Below, piece after piece: positions 46,047 through 57,821 of a stretch of 64,000 nucleotides of DNA. Source of the DNA: Solen grandis (taxonomy: Eukaryota; Mollusca; Bivalvia; Adapedonta; Solenidae); contig CM037780.1 in the NCBI GenBank assembly GCA_021229015.1, positions 66,322,055 to 66,386,054 on the forward strand, in the 5' to 3' direction. Position 1 is the stretch's first letter; each line of letters starts with the position of its first letter. A program made the position numbers and the translations under genes. The notes below the pieces were generated by a model that had not been told where the DNA came from, made no database searches, and saw nothing but the letters and a program-made list of their open reading frames with translations.

Positions 46047-46488
46047 GGTCATAAATTAGTAAAAAAAAAAAAAATCAAAAAAAAAATCTCTAATGTAGAT
46101 TCCTTATTATGTTTTGACATTCAATTTGGTTGAGTTTGTATCAAAGGGGATTTTTTTTCCAGGAGTTAATGGTCAAGAAGGTATAAACAAATTTTTATGG
46201 ATTATTGATATTTATGGATAAAACCATTTCAAAAAATCAAACATCTCCAATGACTGTATGTATGATGTTCAACACATTGGGAAGTAGCTTGAAATGTCAA
46301 GTCATCCACAGCAGGCATTTTATCCTGATAATTAGATAATCAAGTTCTGGTGGAAATCATGAGATACATTATAGAGTTTAAATGAAAATTAACATTACAC
46401 CACTCTATCTTAGCCTTTTACTTCATACAGACTCATTTTCACACATTGGCAACCAGAGCAGACCCAGATCAGACAGCTCCTATAGGAG

Positions 46489-46935
46489 CTTGTGGGTTTG
46501 AATTGAATTGACTTGACTATTTGAGTTTACCATCGCTTTGACAGTATTTCAGTCATATAGCGACAGGAAGATGAAGACCCTGAATGCACGAAGGCATCCA
46601 TATAGAACCACCGACCTACCGCAAGCCAGCTGGAAAGCTTCCTCACATGAAAACCGAATGACCCTGCCGGGATTCAAATCCACATGGTGACGGGCAGAGT
46701 AAGTGTTAAAGCCAGCGACTATACCCTCTCAGCCACGGAGGCCCCTTGTGGGTTTGAACCCTGCCCAGGAGGAGCCATTGAGAGGGATTAGTTACTAGGT
46801 GTGGCATCATGTTCCTTGTCTACCGTGTGATATCAAAGAAATACTGTACTTTATCATAACTACCTAGGTAGTTTGTCCAAATAACTGAAATACTGTTGAT
46901 GGGACGTAAACCCAAGCAAACAAAACAAGAAAAAG
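46489..46935 (+). mobile_element. Family 1 SINE split by a family 2 SINE
   Basis: The outer element keeps box B (GTGGGTTTGAACCCTGCC at 46748) and the family 1 body (GTGTGGCATCATGTTCC, AATACTGTTGATGGGACG). It is interrupted in box B by the - strand SINE at 46503-46744. The 14 bases CTTGTGGGTTTGAA occur on both sides (46489-46502 and 46745-46758) as the target duplication. Confidence 0.75.
46503..46744 (-). mobile_element. tRNA-derived SINE, family 2, inserted in a SINE
   Basis: On the - strand it starts GGGGCCTCCGTGGCTGAG (box A) and has GATTTGAATCCCGG (box B). It then runs through the family body (TTTTCATGTGAGGAAGC, GGCTTGCGGTAGGTCGG, CGCTATATGACTGAAATA) to TAAACTCAAATAG and a CAAGTCAATTCAATTC tail. 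Perfect 14-bp target duplication. Confidence 0.85.
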
Positions 46936-46999
46936 AAAACTGCATCGTCAGCTTGGTTTGTGTTTCGTGGTTACCTTGAAATACAATGATGACTGGCAT

Positions 47000-48439
47000 G
47001 GGGCTTTATATCCCGGAGTATGTAGTTATACATGAAGTTATTCCATCCTGCAGGTATACTCTACAACATCCCCAAGAGTTTATGGTCACATGTGTTCTTA
47101 TGATGAATGCCCATGGTGCCCATTTATCTTTCTGTCTCCCCCATGACACCATCCTTTATACTGACTACATCAGCTGTTGCAAGTTACTTTGTTATATACA
47201 CAAATGGCTGTAAAATAAAAAAGGCACCAACTATGTTAAAGAGAGAGAAAAAAACATGGTTATTATGAAAATAGGAAATGGTGATACATAAATTGATTTC
47301 TCTGTTCCATCACACATTTTCTGCATTGCATGCAGTTTCTTTTTTTTAATAAGAAAACTTAGTCAGCAATACTTTGTGAATAGTGCCATAATTCATGTTA
47401 ATTGTTATGAATAACCAAGTATTGTAATTATGGTTTTATAATCACATGCAAGTAATCAAATTGATAATAAAATGGCATGTGTTAGCATCACATAATTTAT
47501 ATTTTTTGCTTCTTTAAAATGATTATCAGGTATAATTGTTTGGATGCTTCCGGACTATTGAAGTTTCAAGTTTTTCTTGATTGATTTTGTCTGTTTCCTG
47601 TTATCAGTTGAACAGTTTATTTTATACCAGATCTGAATTTATTTTTCTATTAACTTTATTACATTATTTTCATTTTATTCATATAATTTGTCGCATAATC
47701 CTTTCTCAGTATTCCTAATTAAAATGATGCATAAGTAAGAATTCAGTCATACACCAAGGGAAGAATCTGTGCTTCAAGTTATTCATTACTTTATACTACC
47801 ACAAGCCCAGCCATGCTGACACCATGAAATATTGGCTGGACTATTTTGGGTGGAACAAAATTAAACCTCCTCCTAATCAAGACGTGGTTTGACACCATGG
47901 CAAACATAGCAGATCCAGATTTAACAGCTACGTTCAGGAGCTGACTGACAGGAGTCTTCTCTGTTTGCCGAGGTGTCAGAACAAGTCTAAATGAAGTATA
48001 GGGTTAACTTGACCTTTTATAGTTAGAACATCATACAGTATTCAGCAGTACTTTGTAATATAACATTGGACACTGTATCTTTAGTTTGTGATATGTGTAG
48101 TTGACATAAGATGCATTTTCACATAGTTATATTCAGTCTGCCCAAACTTCAGATCGTCTTACATATACATGAAGCTTGGTTTAGCAAAGTGTCATTTAGA
48201 AGCTGAGTTTAATCAAGATTTAATGTTGGTCAATTTCATGTATTATCTTGACTCGGAATCTGAATAAAACTTGATTGTGGAGCCACTTTGTATCTAGATT
48301 TGGACCCAAAAAATATAGAGTTTTATTTGATCGATTTGTATTTATCTATCCTGTTTTGTCTGATTAAGTATATATACACTGTTATACTGCATAAACAATA
48401 TCATGATGTCTCTCAGTATAGCGCACTGCTTTTGCATAC
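47000..48439. other. Gene-free intergenic DNA
   Basis: AATAAA words at 47214 and 47466 are possible poly(A) signals. A fragment with CATGGCAAACATAGCAGATC...CAGGAGCTGACTGACAGGAG near 47895-48005 resembles the hairpin part of family Q MITEs. Nothing else supported. Confidence 0.4.
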
Positions 48440-49085
48440 TTTTTAGCTCACCTGAGCAAAGCTCAGGGTGAGCTATTGTGATCCCGTGAGCGTCCGTCGT
48501 GCATCGTGTGGCGTCAACAATTTTTAGTGTTTACACTCTATCACATTTATTTCTTAAGCAATCTTCTTCAAACTTTATGGCAATGTTTATGACCATAATG
48601 TCTCAAATGAATTTGATTATGGCTGAGATCGGTGAATAAGGTCAGGAGTTAAGCCCCTTTCAATATTAAAAAAATGCCAGATTTCACTTTTACACTCTAG
48701 CATCTTCATCTTTTGAGCAATTTTCTTCAAACTTTATGGCAATGCTTATGACCATAATGTCTCGATTGAGTTCGATTAAAGCTGAGATCTGTTGATTAGG
48801 TCAGGAGTTATGCCCCTTGAAATATAAAAAAAATGCCAGATTTCACTATGATTACACTCTTGCATCTTCATTGTTTTAGCAATCTTTTTTAAACTTTAAG
48901 ACAATGTTTATGCCCATAATCTCAACAATCGGGTTCAATTATAACTGATATTGACTAGTTTATTTAGGAGTTAATCCTTTTCACCATAAAAAAAGCCAGA
49001 TTTGACTTTTACACTCTAGCATCTTTATTTCTTAAGCAATCATCTTTTTCAGGTGAGCAATCAAGGGCCATCTTGGCCCTCTTGT
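48440..49085 (+). mobile_element. HINE-like element, family A, copy 12, type B core
   Basis: TTTTTAGCTCACCTGAGCAAAGCTCAGGGTGAGC; ends TTCAGGTGAGCAATC, AAGGGCCATCTTGGCCCT, CTTGT. Four type B units of about 150 bases matching copies 2 and 7. Confidence 0.85.
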
Positions 49086-49871
49086 AGTGAATTTAACTCC
49101 ATCTTATACATTGTGCTCAGAAATTGTAAAGACTTTAAAATTGATGCCCTACCAAATTCTGATATAAATGTTTTTTAGTAATTATATATCATGCGTAATA
49201 ATAATCAATAACTAATTATCACTAAGTTGATTTCTAGGTACATGAATGTGATTGTTCATCATAGTGCAGCTAATTCCATGTTGTCTGTAATGTTTTTGTA
49301 TGGTACTCTCTTGATATTCAACGAACTGACTTGCCAGGAAGTAGCTACAGAATATGTGCTTATCTATTGTCCCACATCATCAGATACCAAAGTCCGATCA
49401 TTTGTCTGACGGTTGTGGGATTACACCTATATTTTGTTGTTTTTTTTTTGGGGGGGGGGGGGGTCAAATAATGCCATTTCACTGGTTCCATCACATTTTT
49501 AAACCAATTATTGAGGTTGTATACAGCTGGTCATTTCTAGGATAGGTCTTGTGATGTAAAGGTTCAAAAAGACAACATGCCATATGATGGTATTTTTTGT
49601 TTACTACATGTGTGTGACCTGAAGCCTACAGTTGGGCATGGGTGTCACTTCTGAATCTCTTCCTTTACTTCATCTCCTTTTTTCATTTTTTTCAATTCAA
49701 ATTTAATGTTCATAAGTTTTCAATTGTTATGGACCTTTGCAATATTTACAGATTTATTCAAATTGACTTTCTATTCAATAGCTACACTGGGGTAATAGGT
49801 AGTCACTGATTGACCTGGTTTACAAAAAAGAACACACGTTTTTTGTGTGTGATGCTGTTTATGCGCATTTT
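49086..49871. other. Gene-free intergenic DNA
   Basis: A poly(T)-poly(G) run lies at 49438-49463. No gene supported. Confidence 0.4.
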
Positions 49872-49883
49872 ACCTTGGTATGA

Positions 49884-50134
49884 GCCTTGGGAGTGGGAGG
49901 TTGTGGGTTTGATCCCTGGCCGCAACATGCCAAAGTCATAAAAAAATGGTACTGGTATAGCTCCCTTGTTTGGCGCTCAGCATATAAGGCTTGTTCCAGG
50001 ACTGGTTGGCCTTGGTATCATGCCACATGTCTACAGCTTGATACTGCAGTGTGGCAGCACTATATCTGTCTCAAGTAGATATCGTCTCCAAATGACTTAA
50101 ATACTGGTGGTGGGACGTTAAACCCAACAAACAA
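49884..50134 (+). mobile_element. SINE family 1 with perfect target duplication
   Basis: 5'-truncated, starting GCCTTGGGAGTGGGAGG before box B (GGTTTGATCCCTGGC). Full body and tail AACCCAACAAACAA. ACCTTGGTATGA is present on both sides (49872-49883 and 50135-50146), a 12-bp duplication showing L1-type retroposition. Confidence 0.85.
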
Positions 50135-50755
50135 ACCTTGGTATGAATGGAATAGGAGGAGCTTAAATTTTCACTGCTAAAAACTGGAACAGTGCATTGG
50201 TTACCATGGTTACAGTTATTCTCTGTTGTAATAGTGGCAAGTTTAAGGAGTCCTCTGTTTTCATCCCTGGTATGAATATTCTTTATCTGGTAGTGATATA
50301 CATGTATTGTACATTAAACTTGTATTTTTCATTAATCCTTTTTAATACATACAACACATTTTCTGTAGGTACTTTAGGGATGGTCAGTTTGGCTTATGTA
50401 TTTTTTTCTTACATTAGATATAATGATTTTGTAGTTTTATTGTATATGTAAGTGTTACTCAAATATCTATTATATGTATTTTTAATAGTGGTCATTTTTA
50501 AACAATTAATTGTGATACATATAACAACTGTAGTAGTAGAACTATATAACATTCTTTCGGTATTATTTGTAATTGAAGTCTTTATATGTAATTAAAATAT
50601 TATTTTTTTCCTTCCATTTTGATCAGTATTTTTTCTATTTCTAGAATGGGATATTCATAATTGGAATATATAACTGAACTGTTTACATATATTTTATATT
50701 ATCAGATGAATCAATAGCTGCACAGGGATATCACATGATCAGTGGTTGACCTGGT

Positions 50756-50981
50756 TTAACCCTTTGCCTCATGAATATTCATGTACAAATTTATGACATG
50801 ATGAATCTTAATTTACTGAACTTCAATAAGTTAAACAAAAAACAAAACAAACAAAAAAACATGCAAACTGCAGAATCTGATCTAAAAAGACTCTAATCAG
50901 ATATTTCAATATTGTATGGGTGAACAGTGTAGACTAGACAGTTCCTGCCAGGAGCTATGTCTTTATGAGGTAAAAGGTTAA
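50756..50981. mobile_element. Family Q MITE whose right end seeds a satellite
   Basis: TTAA at 50756-50759 with CCCTTTGCCTCATGAATATT; right end TTTATGAGGTAAAAGGTTAA at 50978-50981. Its right 45 bases are the repeated part of the tandem array that follows. Confidence 0.6.
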
Positions 50982-51591
50982 ACACATTGAGTGTCACTCA
51001 TGTAACACACATAACTAGACAGTTCCTGCAGGAGTTGTTTTATGAGGTAAAAGGTTAAAACATGAGTGTCACTCATGTACACACATAAATGTCTTTATGA
51101 GGTAAAAGGTTAAACACATTGAGTGTCACTCATGTAACACACATAACTAGACAGTTCCTGCCAGGAGCTATGTCTTTATGAGGTAAAAGGTTAAACACAT
51201 TGAGTGTCACTCATGTAACACACATAACAGTGAGTGTCACTCATGTAACACACATAACTAGACAGTTCCTGCCAGGAGCTATGTCTTTATGAGGTAAAAG
51301 GTTAAACACAGTGAGTGTCACTCATGTAACACACATAACTAGACAGTTCCTGCCAGGAGCTATGTCTTTATGAGGTAAAAGGTTAAAACAGTGAGTGTCA
51401 CTCATGTAACACACATAACTAGACAGTTCCTGCCAGGAGCTATGTCTTTATGAGGTAAAAGGTTAAAACAGTGAGTGTCACTCATGTAACACACATAACT
51501 AGACACACATAACTAGACAGTTCCTGCCAGGAGCTATGTCTTATGAGGTAAAAGGTTAAAACAGTGAGTGTCACTCATGTAACACACATAA
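50936..51591 (+). repeat. Satellite array, about 84-base unit built from a MITE end plus flank
   Basis: Units read ACTAGACAGTTCCTGCCAGG, AGCTATGTCTTTATGAGG, TAAAAGGTTAAA, then flank GTGAGTGTCACTCATGTAAC, ACACATAA. About eight copies, some shortened, almost identical to each other. Confidence 0.9.
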
Positions 51592-52416
51592 GGGGGCGGA
51601 CACTTGTGGCAGAATGATTACATGTACTATATAATGAGAGAAAAAGCCTTTTTTTCTAAATGTTTGAAAATGTGTTCTTCTCATATTATTATTTAAGTCA
51701 TGATAATTGTTGAACAATGAGGGGATTGTTTTTGTCAAATGTTCATAGTATCTTGTGACTTTGTTTGACTTGATTTCAGTCAGACAAACTTTAGTTGGTT
51801 GTCAATTCTACTTTGGTGTACTGTAAAATCATTATTTTTTGTTGACATTAAATTTCCTTGATTATGTAGGGAATTCCCTATGTACATTTATTTGTGGATC
51901 TATGTTCTAGAAAACATGAGGTCTATATAAAAGGCAAGTTTTTGTGGGGATTAATATTTGTAGATAAAACCCTCCACGAAACCAATGAAAATTAGTGTGC
52001 CACGAAAATTAATGAATTCACAGTAAGCTCTTTCTGGATATTAATACTGGAGTTGCAAAACCATTGTGTTCAAATTATCAGTAGAAATTCTCGTGCAATA
52101 GCTTGATATTAAGTAATGGGGCACCTGCAAATGAGATTAATTGATACGCTAATATTATATGCACAACTCCTTGCCTTGTGTAATGCAGCACCTCAGAGGT
52201 ATTTAACCAGCATAAATTAAGATCAGCTTTTAGTTAGATAATGTTATGTTCACCGTTGGGAAGAAAACAATAGAAGTTTTCAGTCTTGTTGTTGTTGGTA
52301 ACTTGTTATTATAAGAATTAACTTTTTGTGACTTTTTTTATACATTACAGAAGTATACATTATGTCAAATGGAAGAATTATAATGAAGTTACGTCTTGAG
52401 TGTTAAATTTATACCT
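51592..52416. other. Gene-free intergenic DNA
   Basis: AT-rich single-copy-looking sequence. It contains a TTTATTTGTGGATCTATG...CACGAAAATTAATGAATTCA stretch of old repeat type. No gene supported. Confidence 0.35.
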
Positions 52417-52531
52417 TATTAGCTTGTCTGTTTTGAAGAAAAAATCGAGCTATTATAATCGCTATAATGTAGCCCATTGTTCAATCTTTTTGAACAGATG
52501 AGCGTTGGCATCTGCATATGGTGCTCTTGTT
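52417..52531 (+). mobile_element. HINE-like element, family C, minimal copy
   Basis: ATTAGCTTGTCTGTTTTGAAG at the 5' end; TTGAACAGATGAGCGTTG, hairpin GCATC/GGTGC and TCTTGTT ending at 52531. At 115 bases it is little more than the two ends joined. Confidence 0.65.
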
Positions 52532-53120
52532 AAGTTCATACTTTGGTTACATATATAAATATCAATCAATCAAAAATTAGCATGAGTTTCTGTTACATTC
52601 CAGAGTCACTTTAAATCAAAAGGGAATTGAAGAGAATTTGAGACAGGTTTTATTGCACTTTACATAGATAAATAGTGCTAGACAGTTGTACATGTATATA
52701 TAGGATTTCACATTCGTTGTCATATTAATTAGAATTTTATTAAGTGAGTTTAAGAAAACGGTAAAAAACAAGCCTCTGGTGAGTTTAATGAAATTTTATA
52801 TTTTATGATAATGAATGTGAGATTCTTTTTATCACATAACTTTAAATGCCGAGATTTAACGGAATAATAATGTTTTGACCTTTTGCGCACATTTTTGCAT
52901 GTTGTTTTTATCTTATGAATTGTACAGGATTAAATGACGTTATGACATTGTTATATTACACAGTCATGTTGAATATAAAAAAATAATAAGTTATGGTTAT
53001 ATTACACAGAAAACAAGGAACATCATGTGATAAATATGGATATCCTACAGGCACTGTAGATTTATCATATGATATTATTTACTGAATCTTTCCCATGCTT
53101 TATCTATTTTATTCCCCTTT
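52532..53120. other. Gene-free intergenic DNA
   Basis: AT-rich; nothing supported. Confidence 0.35.
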
Positions 53121-54223
53121 TTTTTAGCTCACCGGAGCACAACATGCTAATGGTGAGCAATTGTGATCGCCTTTTGTCTGTCGTCCATGCATGCTTGCAT
53201 CTGGCGTCAACAATTTCCATTAAACAACATCTCCTCCTAAACCGCTAAATGGATTTTGACCAAATTTCACAGGATTAATCCTTATGAAGCCCTCTATCAA
53301 AATTGTTCAAATTATTTTGATTGGTTGAAAAAGTAGGTCACAGAAGCTAAAAATAGATTTCAAAAATGCAATCTTGGAAAATCTTCTTCTGTAAAACTGC
53401 AGGGCCTATAGCTTATTAGATATTTGGTGTATAGCATTGTCTAGTGGAATTCTACCAAGTTTGTTCAAATCATGACCCTGGGGTCAGAATTGGCACCACC
53501 CCAGGGCTCACTTGATTTAACATAGAATTACATAGGAAAATCTGGAAAAATCTTCTCGTCAGAAACCACAAGGCCTGGAGTTTAGATTTGGAAAATCTGA
53601 AAAATTTCTTGTCAGAAACCACAAGGCCTGGTGTTTAGATATTTGGTGTGTAACATGGCCTTAATGGTATGTATCAAGGTTGTTAAAATCATGGCCTTTG
53701 GGTCAAAATTGGCCCCGACCCATTGGTCACTTGATATTTCATAGGCTTATATCAAAAAAAAAAAAAAAATAGAAAAAAATTTTCTTGTCAGAAACCACAA
53801 AGCCTGGAGTTTAGGTATTTAGTGTGTTACATGCCTTATAAACATGTACCAAAATTTCTCAAATCATGGCCCTAGGGTCAAAATTCAGGGGTCACTTGAT
53901 TTTACATAGACTTATATGAGACAGTCTTTAAAAGATCTTGTCAGAAACCATAAGATCATGGGTTTAGATATTTGGTATGTAACATGGCCTTGTGTTTTCA
54001 AATTATGGCTCTTGGGTATAAATTGGTCCCACCCTAGGGCTCACTTGATTTTATAGCTATGACCATCAAAATTTGGACCACTGAGGTACAGTTTTTGTGT
54101 GGAATTACAATTATTTTGCTGTAATTCTTCATTGATTTTGTATTCAATATGACTGTTTTATAAAAGGCAATGAAGGCAATATTTCTCAGGTGAGTGAATC
54201 AGGGCCATCAAGGTCCTCTTGTT
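53121..54223 (+). mobile_element. HINE-like element, family A, copy 13, type C core
   Basis: TTTTTAGCTCACCGGAGCAC with ACAACATGCTAATGGTGAGC; ends CTCAGGTGAGTGAATC, AGGGCCATCAAGGTCCT, CTTGTT at 54223. About five type C units (AAACCACAAGGCCTGG, GACCCTGGGGTCAGAATTGG). Confidence 0.85.
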
Positions 54224-54347
54224 ATCACATTTCACTGACTCAGTTTCTGGCTGTTGAGGCACTGATATAATGATTAAGGAAGGACTAAAAATGTCCTGTG
54301 AGAAATCCCACACATATTAAAAATGAACTATCTCCATAGTGAGGTGC

Positions 54348-54589
54348 GGGGCTGCCGTGGCTGAGCGGTTACAGTCAAGGACTACAAATCTCTCAGCCCC
54401 TCACCGCTGTGGGTTCGAATCTCGGTAGGGACTTCGGAATTTTCATGTGAGGAAGCCTTCCAGCTGGCTTGCAGTAGGTTCTACCCGGGTACCTCTGTGT
54501 ACTCGGGGTCTTCCTCCACCTGTAATTAGCTGGACGTCGCTATATGATGAAATACTATCGCAGTGACGGTAAACTCAAATACACCAACA
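54348..54589 (+). mobile_element. tRNA-derived SINE, family 2, with 14-bp target duplication
   Basis: Head GGGGCTGCCGTGGCTGAGCGG (box A), GGGTTCGAATCTCGG (box B), body through CGCTATATGATGAAATAC, end TAAACTCAAATACACC. CCATAGTGAGGTGC repeats at 54334-54347 and 54590-54603. Confidence 0.9.
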
Positions 54590-54603
54590 CCATAGTGAGG
54601 TGC

Positions 54604-56019
54604 ATGTAAATGAACAAAATGTTAAAACCAACAGTTACCTCCTTGGAATGGTCAGTCTGCAAAAGGACCAAATGGGGTGCCAAAACCTGGTTTCATGGGG
54701 CTCCAACCTCGCACTTCCTGAAGTTATTTCTCTGATACGAGTAGTGTAAATAAAAATATCCCATTAAAGTGAGACAAGTCAGCCTTATTACAAAAGTTCA
54801 CTCTTATAAGGTCAATATTCCTGTGTATATAGAGGGAAATTTGAAATTCATTTAATGGATAGTACCCAGTGGTGACCATTTTATCTGATAAAAATAGAAC
54901 TTACCCACAGTGCCATGTGCTCTTTTGTTATATCAGTGTTTGTGATGTTTCTTTGTCTGATGATGCAAATTCAAAGGGTCATCAATACATACATTAATAC
55001 ACATGTGCTCCCAAAAAAGGTCAAGTAAAATCACTTTGTCTGGTGGATACACAGTTGAACACCATAAATTTTTTGAAAAACCTGACCACATTGTAAGCAA
55101 TTCAAAGACACATTTCAGATAGCTCCCAGAGCTGTCTGATCAGGGTCTCTTCTGCATGCTTCATATATTGTTGATCAGATTTTACACAGACGGCATGGCA
55201 GAGAAAAAATCCATTGTTTCACATACCACTTAAAGTTCAGTAAATCTATGTTCATCAAGTCATAATTTGTTCCTGAATATTACTGAGGTAAAGAGTTTAT
55301 ATGGGATCAACCTTTGAGTCATTTGCATTGGAATCAGGTTTTATTTGGCGCCATGATCCAGTGGTAGTTTTCATTGACTAAGGATCCAAAGGTTACAAGT
55401 TCCATACCCACTGGGGCAGAGAATTTTTCAAGACCTTCCTACGTTTAAAGTTCTGGTACAACCAAGGAACCATCAGTAGGGATCAGTACCAGTATAAGGT
55501 GCATGAACATGTTTCCTGATTTATGTGAAAGAAATGAATATGAATTTAAAAAAAGTTCTAATCCTTCCAGATAGCTGTCATGTGGTAAATGGTGACTTTA
55601 CATGTACAATTACGTAATTAACCCATACTGTGCTAAATTACTTAATTGGATTTGACCTTTCTTCATTTTGGACTGTTCCATTAGTTGTTTATGGGGTGCT
55701 TGGTGAAAATGTATATAGCAGACAGTGCAGTGCAGATTATGATCAGACTGGTCACAAAGCCAGTCACAAGTGTCCACAGCATTGTAAGGGTTGATTTAAA
55801 TTACCATACTAGAAATCCAATTTATGCTCCTCTATCTTATTTTCTTCCAGATTTTTTTATTATTGAAAGAGAGTTTGTTTGATTTTAAATTTTTATCAAA
55901 TTTTAAAAAAGTTTGACCTATATTAGGACATTTTTGAATGCTAGAAGGAACCTACTATTTTGGAACAATGAGTTTCCTTTGAAGGTGCAATATTTTTGTT
56001 TCTTTCTAAATTGAACATA
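54604..56019. other. Gene-free, with MITE and SINE remnants
   Basis: A family Q MITE remnant lies at about 55085-55290 (AGCTGTCTGATCAGGGTCTC and GGCAGAGAAAAAATCCATTG). A family 3 SINE remnant on + lies at about 55340-55510 (GGCGCCATGATCCAGTGG). No gene supported. Confidence 0.5.
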
Positions 56020-56119
56020 NNNNNNNNNNNNNNNNNNNNNNNNNNNNNNNNNNNNNNNNNNNNNNNNNNNNNNNNNNNNNNNNNNNNNNNNNNNNNNNNN
56101 NNNNNNNNNNNNNNNNNNN
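56020..56119. other. Assembly gap (100 N)
   Basis: Exactly 100 unknown bases, at the start of a decayed tandem repeat. Confidence 0.98.
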
Positions 56120-56530
56120 TGTCCGAGCTTTAACTTAACAATGCCTTGCTGGACTTTCAAATGGTTTAATACAACTGTTCACCATATTAATCGGAGTGTC
56201 GCGCGAAAGAATCAGAATGCTCGCTCAAAGGTCAAGATCATACTTAGAGGTCAACAATAAAAAAAAAATCAACGCCAATATGTTTGTCCGGTCTGTAACT
56301 TAACATTCCAAATGGTTTGGCACAAATATTAACAATATTCAGACTGAGTGTCGTGCGAAAGAACCAGGCTGTTCACTCAAAGGTCAAGGTCATACTTAGA
56401 GGTCAACGGGCTGTAACTTGACATAGGATTGCTGAATTTCCAAATAGTTTGCTACTAATGTTTTCCATATTAAGCCCAAAAACCAATTTTAAAGGTCAAC
56501 AACAGAAAGTCAATGCCAATATACTTGTTT
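56120..56530 (+). repeat. Decayed tandem repeat, about 155-base unit
   Basis: Units share GTCCG-TCTGTAACTTAACAT, CAAATGGTTT, TGTCGCGCGAAAGAA and CAAAGGTCAAGGTCATACTT. About 2.5 copies are visible and the array continues into the gap. Confidence 0.75.
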
Positions 56531-56904
56531 ATTGATGATTACTCATTATGTATTAACACTTGCATGTTTTCTTCCCATCATCTTCTTAAAATGAATTAAA
56601 GACCCTCATAATATTTATTTCATAGAAGAATTATAAACTACCTCTAAAATGATCAAACTTATGTGACAAAGTTTACAGGCTACATTCTTCCTGCATGCAA
56701 GGACCATATTTTTGCAACAGACTTTGTTGGGTATGTCAGCTGGTAAATAACAATGATATGTTTTTGATTGACAAATAGCAGGATAGTGGGGATATTAATC
56801 GCTTTGATGATAGGTAGTTAATTTTCGCCGGGGGTGGTGGTGGGGAGCTAATTAATTTTGTTGAGTTCTTGGATGGCTTTATCCACCAATATAAATCCTA
56901 AAAC

Positions 56905-57162
56905 GGGGCCTCCGTGGCCAAGGGGGTAAAGTCGCTGACTTTAACACTCACTCAGCCCCTCACCACGAGGGTTCGAATCCCGGCAGGGTCATTCGGATTT
57001 TCATGTGAGGAAACCTTCCACGGCTGGCTTGCGGTAGGTCGGTGGTTCTACCCGGATGTTTCCGTGCATTTGGGGTCTTCCTCCACCTGTAATTAACTGG
57101 ACGTCGCTATATGACTGAAATAATGTCAAGGCGACGGTAAACTCAAATAGCCAAGTCAAGTC
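56905..57162 (+). mobile_element. tRNA-derived SINE, family 2, with 11-bp target duplication
   Basis: Head GGGGCCTCCGTGGCCAAGGG, box B GGGTTCGAATCCCGG, then the full body and a CAAGTCAAGTC tail. AATCCTAAAAC occurs at 56894-56904 and 57163-57173. It is the cleanest copy of the family in the window. Confidence 0.9.
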
Positions 57163-57351
57163 AATCCTAAAACATGATTCCACAAACATGTGTGTACCAA
57201 CGAAATTTAATTTATTACTGATTCCACAATATTTATTTATTGAAAATTAATGATTTCACAATAAGCAAGAAACGAGTGACAGCATGGATGGAGTTATTTA
57301 AAGCCTCAAGCATGTATTCGAGTTCTTTGTATTTACTAGAAGGAGCAGTTC

Positions 57352-57570
57352 AACATGGTGGTGGTAGGGTCCTGGTATAGCTCCCTTGCTTGGCGCTCAG
57401 CATGTAAGGGTAGTTGCAGGACTGATTGACCCGTAGTCAGGATAATGAGACTGGGTGTGGTACCATGCCACATGTCTACGGCGTGATGTCTCAAGTAGAC
57501 ATCGTCTCCAAATGACTGAAATACTGTCGGTGGGACATTAAACCCAATAAACAAACAAACATGGCGGTGA
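57352..57570 (+). mobile_element. SINE family 1, 5'-truncated
   Basis: It begins in GGTCCTGGTATAGCTCCCTT and ends AACCCAATAAACAAACAAAC. AACATGGTGGTGGT before and AACATGGCGGTGAT after are a likely target duplication. Confidence 0.75.
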
Positions 57571-57571
57571 T

Positions 57572-57592
57572 GGGGGGGGGGGGGGGGGGGGG
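57572..57592 (+). repeat. Poly(G) run of 21
   Basis: Uninterrupted G tract directly after the SINE target site. Length may be affected by sequencing error. Confidence 0.85.
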
Positions 57593-57688
57593 CAGCATGA
57601 CGTTACTATTAAATCATGTGACCGGATTTCCTAGAATTCCTAGTATCGCTTATATTAGTACATTTTCTGGATAGGTATTGGTAATAAT

Positions 57689-57821
57689 ATGAGATTACGT
57701 ACGTTAGCGCGATATATCCTGGCCCTAGGCGACATAAGGCAATCTTCTTTACCTTTCTGTCCAAATCACAATTTGAACAGATACACCATGATATATCGCG
57801 CTAGCATACGGAAATCACATG
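57689..57821. mobile_element. Small palindromic MITE
   Basis: GTTAGCGCGATATATCCTGG on the left pairs with CCATGATATATCGCGCTAGC on the right, and the pairing extends to about 30-35 bases per arm. No coding capacity. Confidence 0.65.
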
